A DNA stretch of 64,000 nucleotides from Streptomyces durmitorensis (GTDB taxonomy: Bacteria; Actinomycetota; Actinomycetes; Streptomycetales; Streptomycetaceae), in assembly GCF_023498005.1 (NCBI RefSeq), contig NZ_CP097289.1, positions 9,651,410 to 9,715,409 on the forward strand, written 5' to 3'. The translations under genes and the position numbers were made by a program. The notes beneath the pieces were generated by a model. The model did not search any database. It saw only the letters and a list, made by a program, of their open reading frames with translations, and was not told where the DNA came from. This document shows, piece after piece, positions 52,497 to 61,095 of the stretch. Position 1 is the first letter of the stretch. The number at the start of each line of letters is the position of its first letter.

Positions 52497-53290
52497 ATGG
52501 ATACCGACATCGCCAAGCGATCCGCGCTCACCATCGACGGCCGCACACTTTCCTACATGGACTTCGGCGGCACCGGCCGCCCGCTGCTGGCCCTGCACGG
52601 GCACATGTCCGAGGGCCTGTCGTACGCCGGTCTCGCCGCACGTCTCGCCCCAAAGTGGCGGGTCATAGCCCCCGATCAGCGCGGCCACGGCGAGTCCGGG
52701 CGGGCGGCCGACTACAGCCGGGAGGGCTACCTCGCCGACCTGAAGGCCCTCATGGATCACCTGGGTCTGGACCGGGCGGCGCTCCTTGGCCACTCGCTCG
52801 GCGCGATCAACGCCTACCAGTTCGCAGCCCGCCACCCCGAGCGCGTCACCGCGCTGATCAATGCCGAGGGATGCGCCGAACTCGGCCTGGACGGCAGCAA
52901 TCCGCTGGCGTTCGTCCTGAGTCTGCCGGAGGGCGGCGCCCTGACCGGGAGACGTTCGTCGCGCAACTCGGCCCGTTCGCACCGCACTTCGAGTCAGCCG
53001 TGCGTGAGCGGCCGGAGGGCGTCTGGGGCCTGCACTTCCACCCCCAGGACATCTACGACTCCGAGGACCAGGTGCACGGCGACCACTGGGCCGACTGGAC
53101 CGGCTCCGCCTGTCCGGCGCTGCTGCTACGTGGCGCCAAGGGCGGCGTCCTGCCGGCGGAGCAGGCAGAGCAGATGGTCACCCGGCGCCCCGGCACCCAC
53201 CTCGTCGAGCTGGAGACCGACCACTTCGTCTACGCCAACGACCCGGCCGCCTTCGCTACTGCGGTCCGCGGCTTCCTCGACGCGGTCTGA
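52497..53290 (+). pseudogene. Alpha/beta hydrolase with a single frameshift
   Basis: Starts MDTDIAKRSALTIDGRTLSY at ATG 52497. The oxyanion HGHMSEGLSYAGLA, the DQRGHGESGRAADYSREGYL region and the nucleophile elbow LLGHSLGAINAYQFAARHPE are in frame. Near 52950 the frame is broken. The rest (ETFVAQLGPFAPHFESAVRE, PALLLRGAKGGVLPAEQAE, LVELETDHFVYANDPAAF with the catalytic His) is in another frame ending at TGA 53288-53290. All catalytic elements exist, so one indel separates it from an intact gene. Confidence 0.8.
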
Positions 53291-53369
53291 CACAGGCCCG
53301 CAGCCGTCCCCGAGACCAAAGGCCAGCGGATGGTGGGCGGCCTCTGGTTGAGCGCTTTACGTCCTGAGT

Positions 53370-53400
53370 GCTGTAGTTGGCGAATCCCGCCAACTACAGC
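53370..53400 (+). terminator. Terminator hairpin after the hydrolase
   Basis: A perfect 13-bp stem (GCTGTAGTTGGCG at 53370-53382, complement at 53388-53400) with a 5-base loop. Confidence 0.75.
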
Positions 53401-53424
53401 GCTCGGTCACAGTGTGTGACTGAG
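53401..53424. repeat. Second inverted repeat adjoining the terminator
   Basis: GCTCGGTCAC and GTGACTGAGC form a 10-bp stem with one mismatch and a short loop, immediately after the first hairpin. The two stacked hairpins may act together. Confidence 0.5.
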
Positions 53425-53613
53425 CGTTTCAGTTGGCCCCTGAGCGTTGCACTCGGCCCGGCTGAGAGTGACGGTCGGCCTGGGCCGTTCGAGGGTGGGC
53501 TGAGCTGGGGCTGTGGCAGGGCTCAAGCCCGCCGTCCCCACTCCATAGCGCGGCCGATGAGTTTGGATGTCGCGGCCGGTCCAAGCTTGTGACGCCTCAG
53601 GAAGGGAACCGCC

Positions 53614-54219
53614 ATGCCGGAGCTTCTCGTCGACTTCATCACGTCCCTCGACGGCCATGCCTCGGGAGAGGGGTGGCCCGGGTTCTGGGGCCTGGAGGGC
53701 CCGGAGTACCTTGCGTGGCTCGGTGAGCAGCCCGAGGTCACCTACCTGATGGGAGCAAACACCTACCGTCTGATGTCGGGTTTCGCCGCAGGCGAGGTCC
53801 CACATGGCCAAGACGAGTTCAGGCCCGAGGAAGAGGCGTCCGTCGACGAGCTCACGCAAGCGTCCAAGGTGGTGTTCTCCTCCTCGCTCGAGGAGGAACT
53901 GAAGTGGGCCAACTCCACGCTCGTCCGTGACGATGCCGTCGAGGCGGTCCGGGCCATGAAGTCCAGTGGCTCGGGGCTCCTCAGTACGATCGGCAGTCTT
54001 AGCCTGTGCCGGTCCCTGCTGCGAGCCGGACTCGTCGACCGCTTCCGGGTCGTGATGTTCCCGGTGATCACCGGGGCCACGGGTGAGGAACGCATCTACG
54101 ACGGCTATCCGGACGTTGCCCTGGAGATGATCGGGCACCGCACCTTCGACGGCCGCATCCAGCTGGTCGAGTACAAGCCTCGCGTGCTTGAGCACCCCCC
54201 GCTCGACGTCCCCGCGTGA
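53614..54219 (+). CDS. RibD C-terminal/dihydrofolate reductase-like protein
   Basis: A 201-residue protein of the bacterial DHFR-like (RibD_C) family: MPELLVDFITSLDGHASGEG, VTYLMGANTYRLMSGFAAGE, KVVFSSSLEEELKW and the LCRSLLRAGLVDRFRVVMFP VITG segment are all in order, and the NADPH-binding half is complete. ATG 53614 follows AGGAAGG by 7 bases. It is intact, in contrast to the doubtful relative at 37.2 kb. The exact substrate is unknown; these proteins reduce pteridine-like or other small heterocycles. Confidence 0.85.
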   Translation: MPELLVDFITSLDGHASGEGWPGFWGLEGPEYLAWLGEQPEVTYLMGANTYRLMSGFAAGEVPHGQDEFRPEEEASVDELTQASKVVFSSSLEEELKWANSTLVRDDAVEAVRAMKSSGSGLLSTIGSLSLCRSLLRAGLVDRFRVVMFPVITGATGEERIYDGYPDVALEMIGHRTFDGRIQLVEYKPRVLEHPPLDVPA

Positions 54220-54363
54220 CCTTGCCTTGTCCGCCGTTCGACTGCCCGCCAGGCCGGCGCTGGCGGGCGCGAAGCAAGACCTAGGAGTGCAGTAGGCGAG
54301 GTAATGCCCTGTTTCGGGCTCGGAGTTGGGTGAGGGGACCTGGCCAGTGGGGTGGATCGTCGA

Positions 54364-54560
54364 TCAGGTGCGGGGCTGTGCGAACAGGCCGGGTTCGGGT
54401 TCGGTGAGGACGCCTCGTGTGACCAGGCGCTTGAGCTTGGACCGGATGCCTTCGGTGTTCTTCGGGATGGTCGGCAGGTCGAGGGCCCCGCACAGGTCGC
54501 GGGCCCGCAACGGGTGACCCGCGACAGGGGCAGCCATCATCGCGGCGCCGAGGAAGGCAC
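54364..54560 (-). pseudogene. C-terminal winged-helix scrap of a transposon-associated protein
   Basis: The minus strand reads RARDLCGALDLPTIPKNTEG, IRSKLKRLVTRGVLTEPEPG and LFAQPRT with a stop at 54364-54366. Relatives form the C-terminal winged helix of the coiled-coil protein family represented by the N-terminal half at 32.2-32.5 kb. No N-terminal part is present here. Confidence 0.5.
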
Positions 54561-54566
54561 CAGCCC

Positions 54567-54931
54567 CATCCAGCTGGCCTCCGCATACATTTCATGCCCC
54601 GACAGGCGGTAACTGGGCCCCGCACTCACCTGCAACCGGACCCCGTTCTCGCTTACGAAGCCACTTGTCGGACCTGCGAGTTCGGGCCACGGTCCGGACG
54701 CATCGGCAGAGGTTCACGTCAGGTCGTCGCCGAGGGTCGGTCAGGAACCTGCTGGTCAGTACAGGGCGATCACGTCGACGACGATGGCCCGCCTGGAGAT
54801 GTAGGCGTGCACGTCCCGGGCGGGCAGGTCGAGTCCGACTCGAACCGCCCGAGCCAGGTTGGTGTGGGAAGGAGGTGGGCAGCGCGCGCCCGTACGTCGC
54901 GCGTAAGGGCGCTGCCCATGGATATGCCAGG
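54567..54931. other. Gene-poor stretch
   Basis: About 360 bp with no supportable gene or hairpin. Confidence 0.4.
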
Positions 54932-55312
54932 TCAGGAGGTGTACAGGTACACCTTGGCCTGGCTGCCCTTGCCGAGGTTCCAGTCGAAGGACTTGTCGGT
55001 GCCCACTCCGCAGGCCGACTTCTTCCTCTTCTCGTCGTTGCGGGGGTTCGTCGCCTTCACCCGGGCACACTTGCCGTCCATCCTGGTGTCCTTGACGTGG
55101 CCCCGAACGTGGACCTTGCCCCTCTCACAGGTGATATCCCACTCGGCCTTGCCGCCGGGGACGGTGACCTCGTTGCCGGTGTCCGGGCATGCACCCATGA
55201 CCGACGAGCCGCCATGGGGTGTACTGCTGGTGGCCGTGGCGGTCCCGGCGCTCACGCCGCCGGCCAGGAGCAAGGCGGCCGTCATGGACGTGACGAGTCG
55301 TTTGGTTCGCAT
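54932..55312 (-). CDS. Secreted hypothetical protein
   Basis: A 126-residue exported protein: MRTKRLVTSMTAALLLAGGV with a cleavage site near TATA-T (about 28). The mature part has four cysteines in CPDTGNEV, CERGKVHVRG, GKCARVKA and KSACGVGTD, and is basic, ending KVYLYTS. GGGGAAG lies 5 bases before the ATG at 55310-55312. Its size and cysteine pattern resemble small secreted Streptomyces proteins, but I know no specific family. Confidence 0.75.
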   Translation of the reverse strand: MRTKRLVTSMTAALLLAGGVSAGTATATSSTPHGGSSVMGACPDTGNEVTVPGGKAEWDITCERGKVHVRGHVKDTRMDGKCARVKATNPRNDEKRKKSACGVGTDKSFDWNLGKGSQAKVYLYTS

Positions 55313-55486
55313 CTGAGCTTCCCCCGTTGTGTGCCGTCTGGTCAGTTTGGGGCGGCACATCTCCCCGGTGGCATCGGCTGATGCACGTGGCTGACTTTTC
55401 CACCGTGCCCCGGCGGAGGTCATCGTGTTTCGGGCGTGCCCGAAACACTCAGAGTGCAGTACCTGATCTTCCGTCCGGCTTGTCAT

Positions 55487-55765
55487 CGCTCACTGGTCGA
55501 ACCCGTGATCACAGCACGGAAGGTCGCGCATCCGTCGGTCAGCGGCCACCAGGGCAGATACGCGATGCGCAAGACCGTGAACGCGATCTTGTACCAGAAC
55601 CGCAGCGGCTGCCAGTGGGACCTGCTGCCCCACGACCTGCCGCCTGCCGGGGCAGTGAAGTACTACTTCTACAAGTGGCGCGACAACGGCACCGACCAGA
55701 CCATCCACGGCCTGCTGCGGTGGCAACTACGGGAGAAGAAGCAGCGATTGGCCGCCCCGAGCCTC
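55487..55765 (+). pseudogene. IS5-family transposase, N-terminal fragment
   Basis: Encodes ARKVAHPSVSGHQGRYAMRK, TVNAILYQNRSGCQWDLLPH and DQTIHGLLRWQLREKKQRLA, the N-terminal third of a Streptomyces IS5-type transposase. The sequence stops near 55765, where it abuts a pentapeptide-repeat gene on the other strand. No catalytic residues remain. Confidence 0.7.
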
Positions 55766-56100
55766 AGTCGCCGAATCGAACCGGGCGGCACCAAAGCGGC
55801 TGTGTGCTGTGGCAGAGTCGCGGAGAGCTGTGAGAAGGGCGTCGAGTAGGGATTCAGTGAAGGTGGTGCCGCGATGGTCGATGTCGGTGCCGGGGGCCAG
55901 GCCGGCCAGGTGGGCCAAGCAGGCATCGCGGTCGACGTCGGCCAGGTGGGCCAGGCAGGAGGCGTGGTCTGGGACGTGGATGCCGCGGCAGCCGACGGGG
56001 TCCTCCGCGATGGCGCCCTGGCCACAATGAGCCAGGCAGGCGGAGTTTGGGACGGTTGGGACCTTGGGTGTGCCACGCCCAGAAGGCGATCCGTCACGGC
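55764..56100 (-). pseudogene. Pentapeptide-repeat protein, N-terminal fragment
   Basis: The minus strand gives DPVGCRGIHVPDHASCLAHL, ADVDRDACLAHLAGLAPGTD, IDHRGTTFTESLLDALLTAL and SRFGAARFDSAT. This is the N-terminal module (CxxGIxVPxHxxCLAHLAD) and first repeats of a Streptomyces pentapeptide-repeat protein. The frame then crosses into the IS5 fragment, which truncated the gene. The start codon upstream of about 56100 is unclear. Confidence 0.65.
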
Positions 56101-56455
56101 CGGGTAGCTGCCGCCTTCGCTGCCGTGGCTGCAGCACTGGAATCCTCGCTGCAGCACTGAAGGACGCACTGAAATGAATCGTGCGCTCCCGCGAGGGGGG
56201 CATGCCCAGGAGCATCACGCACGCGGGCGGACAGTTCGCGCCCCTGACCGTCGACACCGGTGCGCGGGACGGTCGTTGCGCGCAACTGTCCGCAACGCGC
56301 TCGAGGGGTCAAGGGCCGCTAGGACGTGCATCAAAGCGGATCTTGGTGATGGGCTTGCCTTACTCCAGAGGTAATCGCCTCGACCGACTTGCGCTGGCAA
56401 TGTCGGTGATCTCACCACGTCGACAGGGCGTGGACCTGGAGGGGAGAGGTCTGCC
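56101..56455. other. Gene-poor stretch
   Basis: About 350 bp before the SnoaL-like gene, with no supportable gene. GGAGGGGAG lies at 56438-56446, 10-18 bases before the next start and serves as its ribosome-binding site. Confidence 0.4.
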
Positions 56456-56899
56456 ATGCCTATAGCCGCACCTACAAACACGCGCACGGTGGTTGAGGAA
56501 CTGCTGCGCAGGATCGGCGAGGGCGACCCCGAGCGCATCTCCGAGCTGTATGCGGAGCGGGGCGATTGGAAGCTTGACTGGCCGGAGGCCGAGCACGGCC
56601 GCACTGCCACGCCGTGGATCCGTCACCGGTCCACCCGAGCCGACGCAGCCGCCCACTATCGCGAGCTCGCCGAATGCCACATCCCGGAACACGTGGCGAC
56701 CGAGGTCGAGTGCATCCTCATCGACGGAAATGAGGCGGTCGTGCTCGGCGAGATCCGCCAGACCGCCCGGCCGACCGGACGTGCCTATCGCGCGCGGTTC
56801 GCCCTGCACCTCACCGTCGAAGACGGCCTTGTCACTCGGCACCATGTCTACGAGGACAGCCTTGCTGTCGCCCAGGCGTTCGAGGCGGAGAGTCAGTAA
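56456..56899 (+). CDS. SnoaL-like/NTF2-fold protein
   Basis: A 147-residue protein of the SnoaL-like NTF2 fold: a first helix with TVVEELLRRIGEGDPERISE LYAERGDW, a Trp-rich loop and the closing sheet (GNEAVVLGEIRQTARPTGRA, RFALHLTVEDGLVTRHHVYE, DSLAVAQAF). Members include polyketide cyclases and small hydrolases/isomerases. ATG at 56456. No other biosynthetic gene is next to it, so a specific role is not assigned. Confidence 0.85.
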   Translation: MPIAAPTNTRTVVEELLRRIGEGDPERISELYAERGDWKLDWPEAEHGRTATPWIRHRSTRADAAAHYRELAECHIPEHVATEVECILIDGNEAVVLGEIRQTARPTGRAYRARFALHLTVEDGLVTRHHVYEDSLAVAQAFEAESQ

Positions 56900-56979
56900 A
56901 CGGCCGTAGGGACGATCGCGTATGGCTGCCGGGCGGCACCACCTTGAGGGCGACGATCCGGCCCCGGCCCCGGCCCTGG

Positions 56980-57255
56980 TCAGGAGGGCTCGGTGAGAAC
57001 CCACAACTCCCAGACTCCGGCGGCTCGGCACTCGTAGGCGCGTACGCCGTTCTCCAAGTACCACCGGCCGCGCTCATGACAGCGGTTCTCCTCGGTCGGA
57101 GGAAAATCCGCCACGTGGTGCCAGCCCGGCCCTGCTGCCGGCGTGGACTGTGCAGGCGTGGGTGCGGGCGCGGAGGCCACGGCCGCTGCGCCGTGGCTCG
57201 CCACCAGCAGCGATGCGGCCGCAGCCGCGAGGAGAACGCGTTTCATGGTTCGCAT
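56980..57255 (-). CDS. Small secreted protein
   Basis: A 91-residue exported protein: MRTMKRVLLAAAAASLLVAS with an Ala-rich h-region, an Ala/Pro linker to about 45, then a compact domain FPPTEENRCHERGRWYLENG and VRAYECRAAGVWELWVL. Two cysteines could form one disulphide. ATG at 57253-57255 follows GGAAGG; internal ATG at 57246 is an alternative. Function unknown. Confidence 0.7.
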   Translation of the reverse strand: MRTMKRVLLAAAAASLLVASHGAAAVASAPAPTPAQSTPAAGPGWHHVADFPPTEENRCHERGRWYLENGVRAYECRAAGVWELWVLTEPS

Positions 57256-57724
57256 GGAACGCATCCTTCCGCAGCCGGCGGGCCCACATCGATGGAGACC
57301 GCTCCGCCTTCCCCCGATTGGCCTAAAGGGTGATGCGGGCAGTCAGGGCAGCCAGGGCGCCCAGGTGTGCAACGTCGGCTGCGAAGGCAGCCAAGCGCCC
57401 CCTCATACCCAGCGGATACGAAGTGACCTGGCACCGCGCCGCAGCGCCGACCGCGCCGCGGCCGGTTCATGCCCGAGGAGCGGGCGTGCGACGTGCTGGG
57501 GCTTAGCTGGCCCTGAGTCATCAATCAAGGCAGCCTTAAGGATCACAGTTCGGGGCCGGCAGCGGGGGAGTGGCGCCGCACGGACGTCTACGTTCGATCT
57601 TGTGAGTTACCAAGCAGCCGCCCCGGACCCGTCCACGTACCCCGCGCTCTCCTCCTACCTGACGCAGACTTCGACGCGCGCGTCGCAACGACGTTCGCGT
57701 ACGGCGTTGGGAGTGCCGCGCCCG
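57256..57724. other. Gene-poor stretch
   Basis: About 470 bp with no confident gene. It includes the possible upstream extension of the peptidoglycan-binding gene from GTG 57602. Confidence 0.4.
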
Positions 57725-58357
57725 ATGGACGGGCTGACACACGTGGCATCCACCCCGGGCAGAAAGGGAAAGGGACACCACCGCGCGACCGCCTCCAAAG
57801 GCAGACAGCCTCGGTCCCGCCCCCATGCCCGCCATGGCGCGATCAAGCCCAAACGGGGCTTCCCGCCGCTCTCCTACGGCTATGCGTCCGCGGCGCTGCT
57901 CGCTCTCACCGCCGGGCTCCTAGCCCAGTCCCACGGCCACCCGGCCCCCGCCAGTCCGCACGCCGCGCCTCCCGCTCGGCAACCGCACGCTCCCGGTCAC
58001 GGGTCTTCGCCCGTACCCGACAAGGCACCCACCGCGCCCACCCCGCCCAGCAAGCCCGCACCACACCCAAGACTCCCGGGGAGCGCCGAGCACGACGCCC
58101 CGCCTGCCCGCTCGCATCAGGCAGCCGGCAGCGCAGCCGCGTCGAGCGTGCTGCACGTGGGCAGCACAGGCACCTCGGTTCGGCAGTTGCAGGAGCAGTT
58201 GGGCCGACTACGTCTCTACACCGGTCCCGTGGACGGCTACTACAGCCACGACGTCGCGACCGCGGTCGCGCGCATGCAACAGGCACGCGCCATCAACGAA
58301 CCCCTCGGCGTCTACGGCCCGGGCACCCGCAACGCCATCAGCACCGCGGCGATGTAA
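57725..58357 (+). CDS. Peptidoglycan-binding-domain protein, membrane-anchored
   Basis: A 210-residue protein with a basic N-terminus, one hydrophobic helix (YGYASAALLALTAGLLA, about 46-62), a long Pro/Ala/His linker and a C-terminal PG_binding_1 domain (VLHVGSTGTSVRQLQEQLGR, LYTGPVDGYYSHDVATAVAR, YGPGTRNAIS). It would bind cell-wall peptidoglycan outside the membrane. ATG 57725 with GGGAG about 12 bases upstream; GTG 57602 is a longer alternative. There is no catalytic domain. Confidence 0.75.
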   Translation: MDGLTHVASTPGRKGKGHHRATASKGRQPRSRPHARHGAIKPKRGFPPLSYGYASAALLALTAGLLAQSHGHPAPASPHAAPPARQPHAPGHGSSPVPDKAPTAPTPPSKPAPHPRLPGSAEHDAPPARSHQAAGSAAASSVLHVGSTGTSVRQLQEQLGRLRLYTGPVDGYYSHDVATAVARMQQARAINEPLGVYGPGTRNAISTAAM

Positions 58358-58640
58358 TTCTGGCTCCCCTGTGCCAGGGCTGCTGAGCAGAGGATCGGCG
58401 ATGAGCCCCGGGCCTCGTCAGCCGCCGTCGCCGACGCACTGGAGACGCGAGCGCGGGAAGTGGACCGCCGGATGCCCCGCTGAGCGGCACCGAACCGCAG
58501 AGCTTCGTCCGACGACGCCGCCGACCCTCAACCCCCGCAGCGCCCAAGCATTCCCGCGGCACCGGCGCCCACGGTTGAGGCGGGCCCGGCCAGGAGAGGA
58601 GCCCTCGCGGCCGGTACTGCCCACCCCAGCCTCCTCGGAG
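58358..58640. other. Gene-poor stretch
   Basis: About 280 bp between the peptidoglycan-binding gene and the oxygenase remnant; the lost N-terminus of the latter would have lain here. Nothing recognised. Confidence 0.35.
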
Positions 58641-59224
58641 CCGTCACCCGGCTTCTTCCACGAGCCGTTCGCGAACTGCTCCGCGCTGATCCAAAGCCTG
58701 GTGGTGCTGGGAGACCAACTCCTCGCGGCCTGCGCCCAAGACCTCGCGCTCAAGGGTGCGCTCACCGATTCCTGTCGGGCCTCACCCATGCACCACCTGG
58801 GCCTCAACTCCTACCGGCCCGGGCACGGCGCCGACATCGCCAACAACGTCGACTACGCGATGTCCCCGCACATCGACCACGCCTACTTCACCGTCGAGCT
58901 CCAGGACACGCCGGGCCTGCAGGTGCAGGACGAGGACGGCACCTGGCTCTCGGTTCCCCTGGTCCCTGACGCGGTGTTCGTCTCCCTTCCCGACTACCTG
59001 CAGCGGGCCACGAACGGCGTCTACCGTCGGGCGACGCACCGGGTCGGCACGGTGAGAGCGGCCGCATCTCCATCCAGTACAAACACCGCCCCGACTACAG
59101 CACCGTCGTCGCACCGCTGGCGCCGTGCACCAGCGCGGACACCCCGGCCCGCTACGCGCCGTTCGACACGGGCACCCGGTACGCAGCCCTACTCCAATCC
59201 CTCCTGAACCGGTACAACCGGTAG
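58640..59224 (+). pseudogene. 2-oxoglutarate/Fe(II) oxygenase (isopenicillin N synthase-like), truncated and frameshifted
   Basis: Encodes the catalytic core of an IPNS-like dioxygenase: LNSYRPGHGADIANNVDYAM, MSPHIDHAYFTVELQDTPGL (HxD iron ligands) and DAVFVSLPDYLQRATNGVYR followed by RATHRV (second His). One base is lost or gained near 59050, after which ESGRISIQYKHRPDYSTVVA carries the 2-oxoglutarate Arg (RxS). The protein ends at TAG 59222-59224. The N-terminal half (about 120 residues) is not present. All three iron ligands and the Arg survive despite the break. Confidence 0.75.
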
Positions 59225-59269
59225 AACCCGCCCCCGCGCTCTCGGCGTGCAGTGTTGCTGACACACCGC

Positions 59270-59610
59270 GGCGAGGAGGAAGTCACCGCGGAGCGGCATT
59301 CCGGCGCCCGGGAAGCCTCCCACCGGATTGGGGGCGCTGTGGTTGCGGCGATGCACTGCCGCAGGCCCCGCAGATGATGGTCCTTGAGCTCGACGCCGAA
59401 GGCCCGGGACGGGACACCGCCGTACTCGGCCATGCCGTCGCCGATCACGCCTCCGAGGTGATCGGCGACGGCCACAACGCCCTTGGCCAGCCCCCCCGAA
59501 TCCCCGGATCGGCGGTGTAGCGGTGATGCCGATCAGGCTCGCGAGCCCGGCGTAACTGATGCTGCCAAGGGAGCCACCGAACACCTCGTCAAGCCGACGT
59601 GAGCCAAAGG
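59270..59610 (-). pseudogene. Unidentified gene with a frameshift in a C7 run
   Basis: The minus strand from about 59605 reads MAFGSRRLDEVFGGSLGSIS, YAGLASLIGITATPPIRGFG. A one-base shift in the seven-C run at 59491-59497 then joins it to LAKGVVAVADHLGGVIGDGM, AEYGGVPSRAFGVELKDHHL and RGLRQC. Beyond this it loses protein character. Two coherent pieces joined by a homopolymer shift suggest a real gene that recently broke. The family is not recognised. Confidence 0.4.
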
Positions 59611-59835
59611 CCATACACACACTGCAGAGGGCTGCCCCGACTTCGAAAGGAGCTTCAGCGAACGGCTGGGGACGACGCCCGTGCCCTGACGGCACAGGTT
59701 CGCGGGGTTGCTGGTCGTGGCGGTTGGATCTGCGGCGGTGCAAGGATGACCACCAACCGCGCCGGGGCCGGAAAGCCATCAACCCATTGCCGAGAGCCCT
59801 GGCTTCATGGCCCCAGAGCGCAGACGGGAGCTCCC

Positions 59836-60462
59836 ATGTCCGGACGGCCCGATGACGAAGTCCCGCGCATACCCATGACCGCCGAGGAGATCGAGACAGC
59901 CCACCTTGTCGCTCCGCCCAAGCTCAACGGCCAGGTCACGCTGCGGGAGTACGACCCGCGGTGGCCCGCGGTCTTCGAGCAGGAGGCCGTCCCCATGAGT
60001 GAGCGCCTCGGCCACGTCGACCACCGGATCGAGCACGTCGGCTCCACCTCCGTGCCGGACCTGCCCGCCAAGCCGGTCATCGACATGCTCCTGACCGTCC
60101 CCGATCCCGGCGACGAGGCGTGCTACGTACCGGCCCTGGAAAACCTTGGCTTCACGCTCGTCATCCGAGAGCCCGAATGGTACGAGCACCGCGTTCTGCG
60201 CAAATACCACCTCGCCCCAGGCGTCGAATCGGCCAACCTGCACGTCCTGCCCGAAGGCTGCCAAGAAGCCGTCCGTATGCTGCGCTTCCGCGACCGGCTG
60301 CGCACCGTCAGCAGCGACCGCAAGCTATACGCCGACGCCAAACGGTCACTTTCCCTGCAGTCCTGGGAATACATGCAGAACTACGCCGACGCCAAGTCCG
60401 AAGTCGTTGCGGAAATCCTGGAACGGGCGATGGCGGGTGAGAGTTCCAGGCCGGACGCGTAG
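59836..60462 (+). CDS. GrpB family (UPF0157) nucleotidyltransferase-like protein
   Basis: A 208-residue protein of the GrpB/UPF0157 family, which adopts a nucleotidyltransferase fold. The core is VTLREYDPRWPAVFEQEAVP, then HRIEHVGSTSVPDLPAKPVI DMLL (the GSTxVPxLxAKPxID signature), WYEHRVLRKYHLAPGVESAN and FRDRLRTVSSDRKLYADAKR. ATG 59836 follows GGGAG. Function is not known; some relatives are fused to dephospho-CoA kinase. Confidence 0.9.
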   Translation: MSGRPDDEVPRIPMTAEEIETAHLVAPPKLNGQVTLREYDPRWPAVFEQEAVPMSERLGHVDHRIEHVGSTSVPDLPAKPVIDMLLTVPDPGDEACYVPALENLGFTLVIREPEWYEHRVLRKYHLAPGVESANLHVLPEGCQEAVRMLRFRDRLRTVSSDRKLYADAKRSLSLQSWEYMQNYADAKSEVVAEILERAMAGESSRPDA

Positions 60463-60595
60463 CGAGTCGGATTCGGCCTCAGCCATGACTCCAGGAGATC
60501 AGCGTTCAGGACGGCATGATGATCTACCGCATAGAGTGACCCTGCACCTGGCTGGTCTGTATGAGGGCTTCCGGCGGCGAACGAATGAGGCTGCA

Positions 60596-60976
60596 ATGAG
60601 TGAACTGACGAAGCCCGAGATCGACCTTCCGGAGGGTGACGCTCCCACCGAACTGACAATCCGCGACCTTGTCGTCGGGGACGGGCTTGAGGCGAAGCCG
60701 GGCAGGGTTGTCCGGGTTCACTACGTCGGGGTCACCCTCGAGTCCGGAAAAGAGTTCGACACCTCCTGGGGCCGGGGCCAGACGTTCAAGTTCGCCGTGG
60801 GCGGTGGCAAGGTCATCAAGGGCTGGGACCGCGGTGTCAGAGGGATGAAGGTCGGCGGCCGGCGCGAGATCATCGTTCCGCCGCGCCTCGGTTACGGCAA
60901 CCAGTCACCCTCGCCGTTGATCCCGGCGGGCTCGACACTCGTCTTCGTGGTGGATCTGTTCTCCGTCGCAGTCTGA
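60596..60976 (+). CDS. FKBP-type peptidyl-prolyl cis-trans isomerase
   Basis: A 126-residue cytoplasmic FKBP that catalyses proline isomerisation. Family core residues are VVRVHYVGVTLESGKEFDTS W, FKFAVGGGKVIKGWDRGVRG, MKVGGRREIIVPPRLGYGNQ and IPAGSTLVFVVDLFSV, with the active-site Tyr/Asp/Phe/Trp pocket visible. ATG at 60596; the upstream 130 bp hold its promoter. It is a standard single-domain FKBP as found in most Streptomyces. Confidence 0.95.
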   Translation: MSELTKPEIDLPEGDAPTELTIRDLVVGDGLEAKPGRVVRVHYVGVTLESGKEFDTSWGRGQTFKFAVGGGKVIKGWDRGVRGMKVGGRREIIVPPRLGYGNQSPSPLIPAGSTLVFVVDLFSVAV

Positions 60977-61095
60977 GGCCTTCTGCTACCCGGCTCTCCG
61001 TCCGGAACCAAGGCCGGGAAACACTCGCCGGCCGACGCCCTCCGCCGGGATCGACTGCGGGGCGCTGCTGACCGCGGGTTCAGCCTGGAGGGGGC

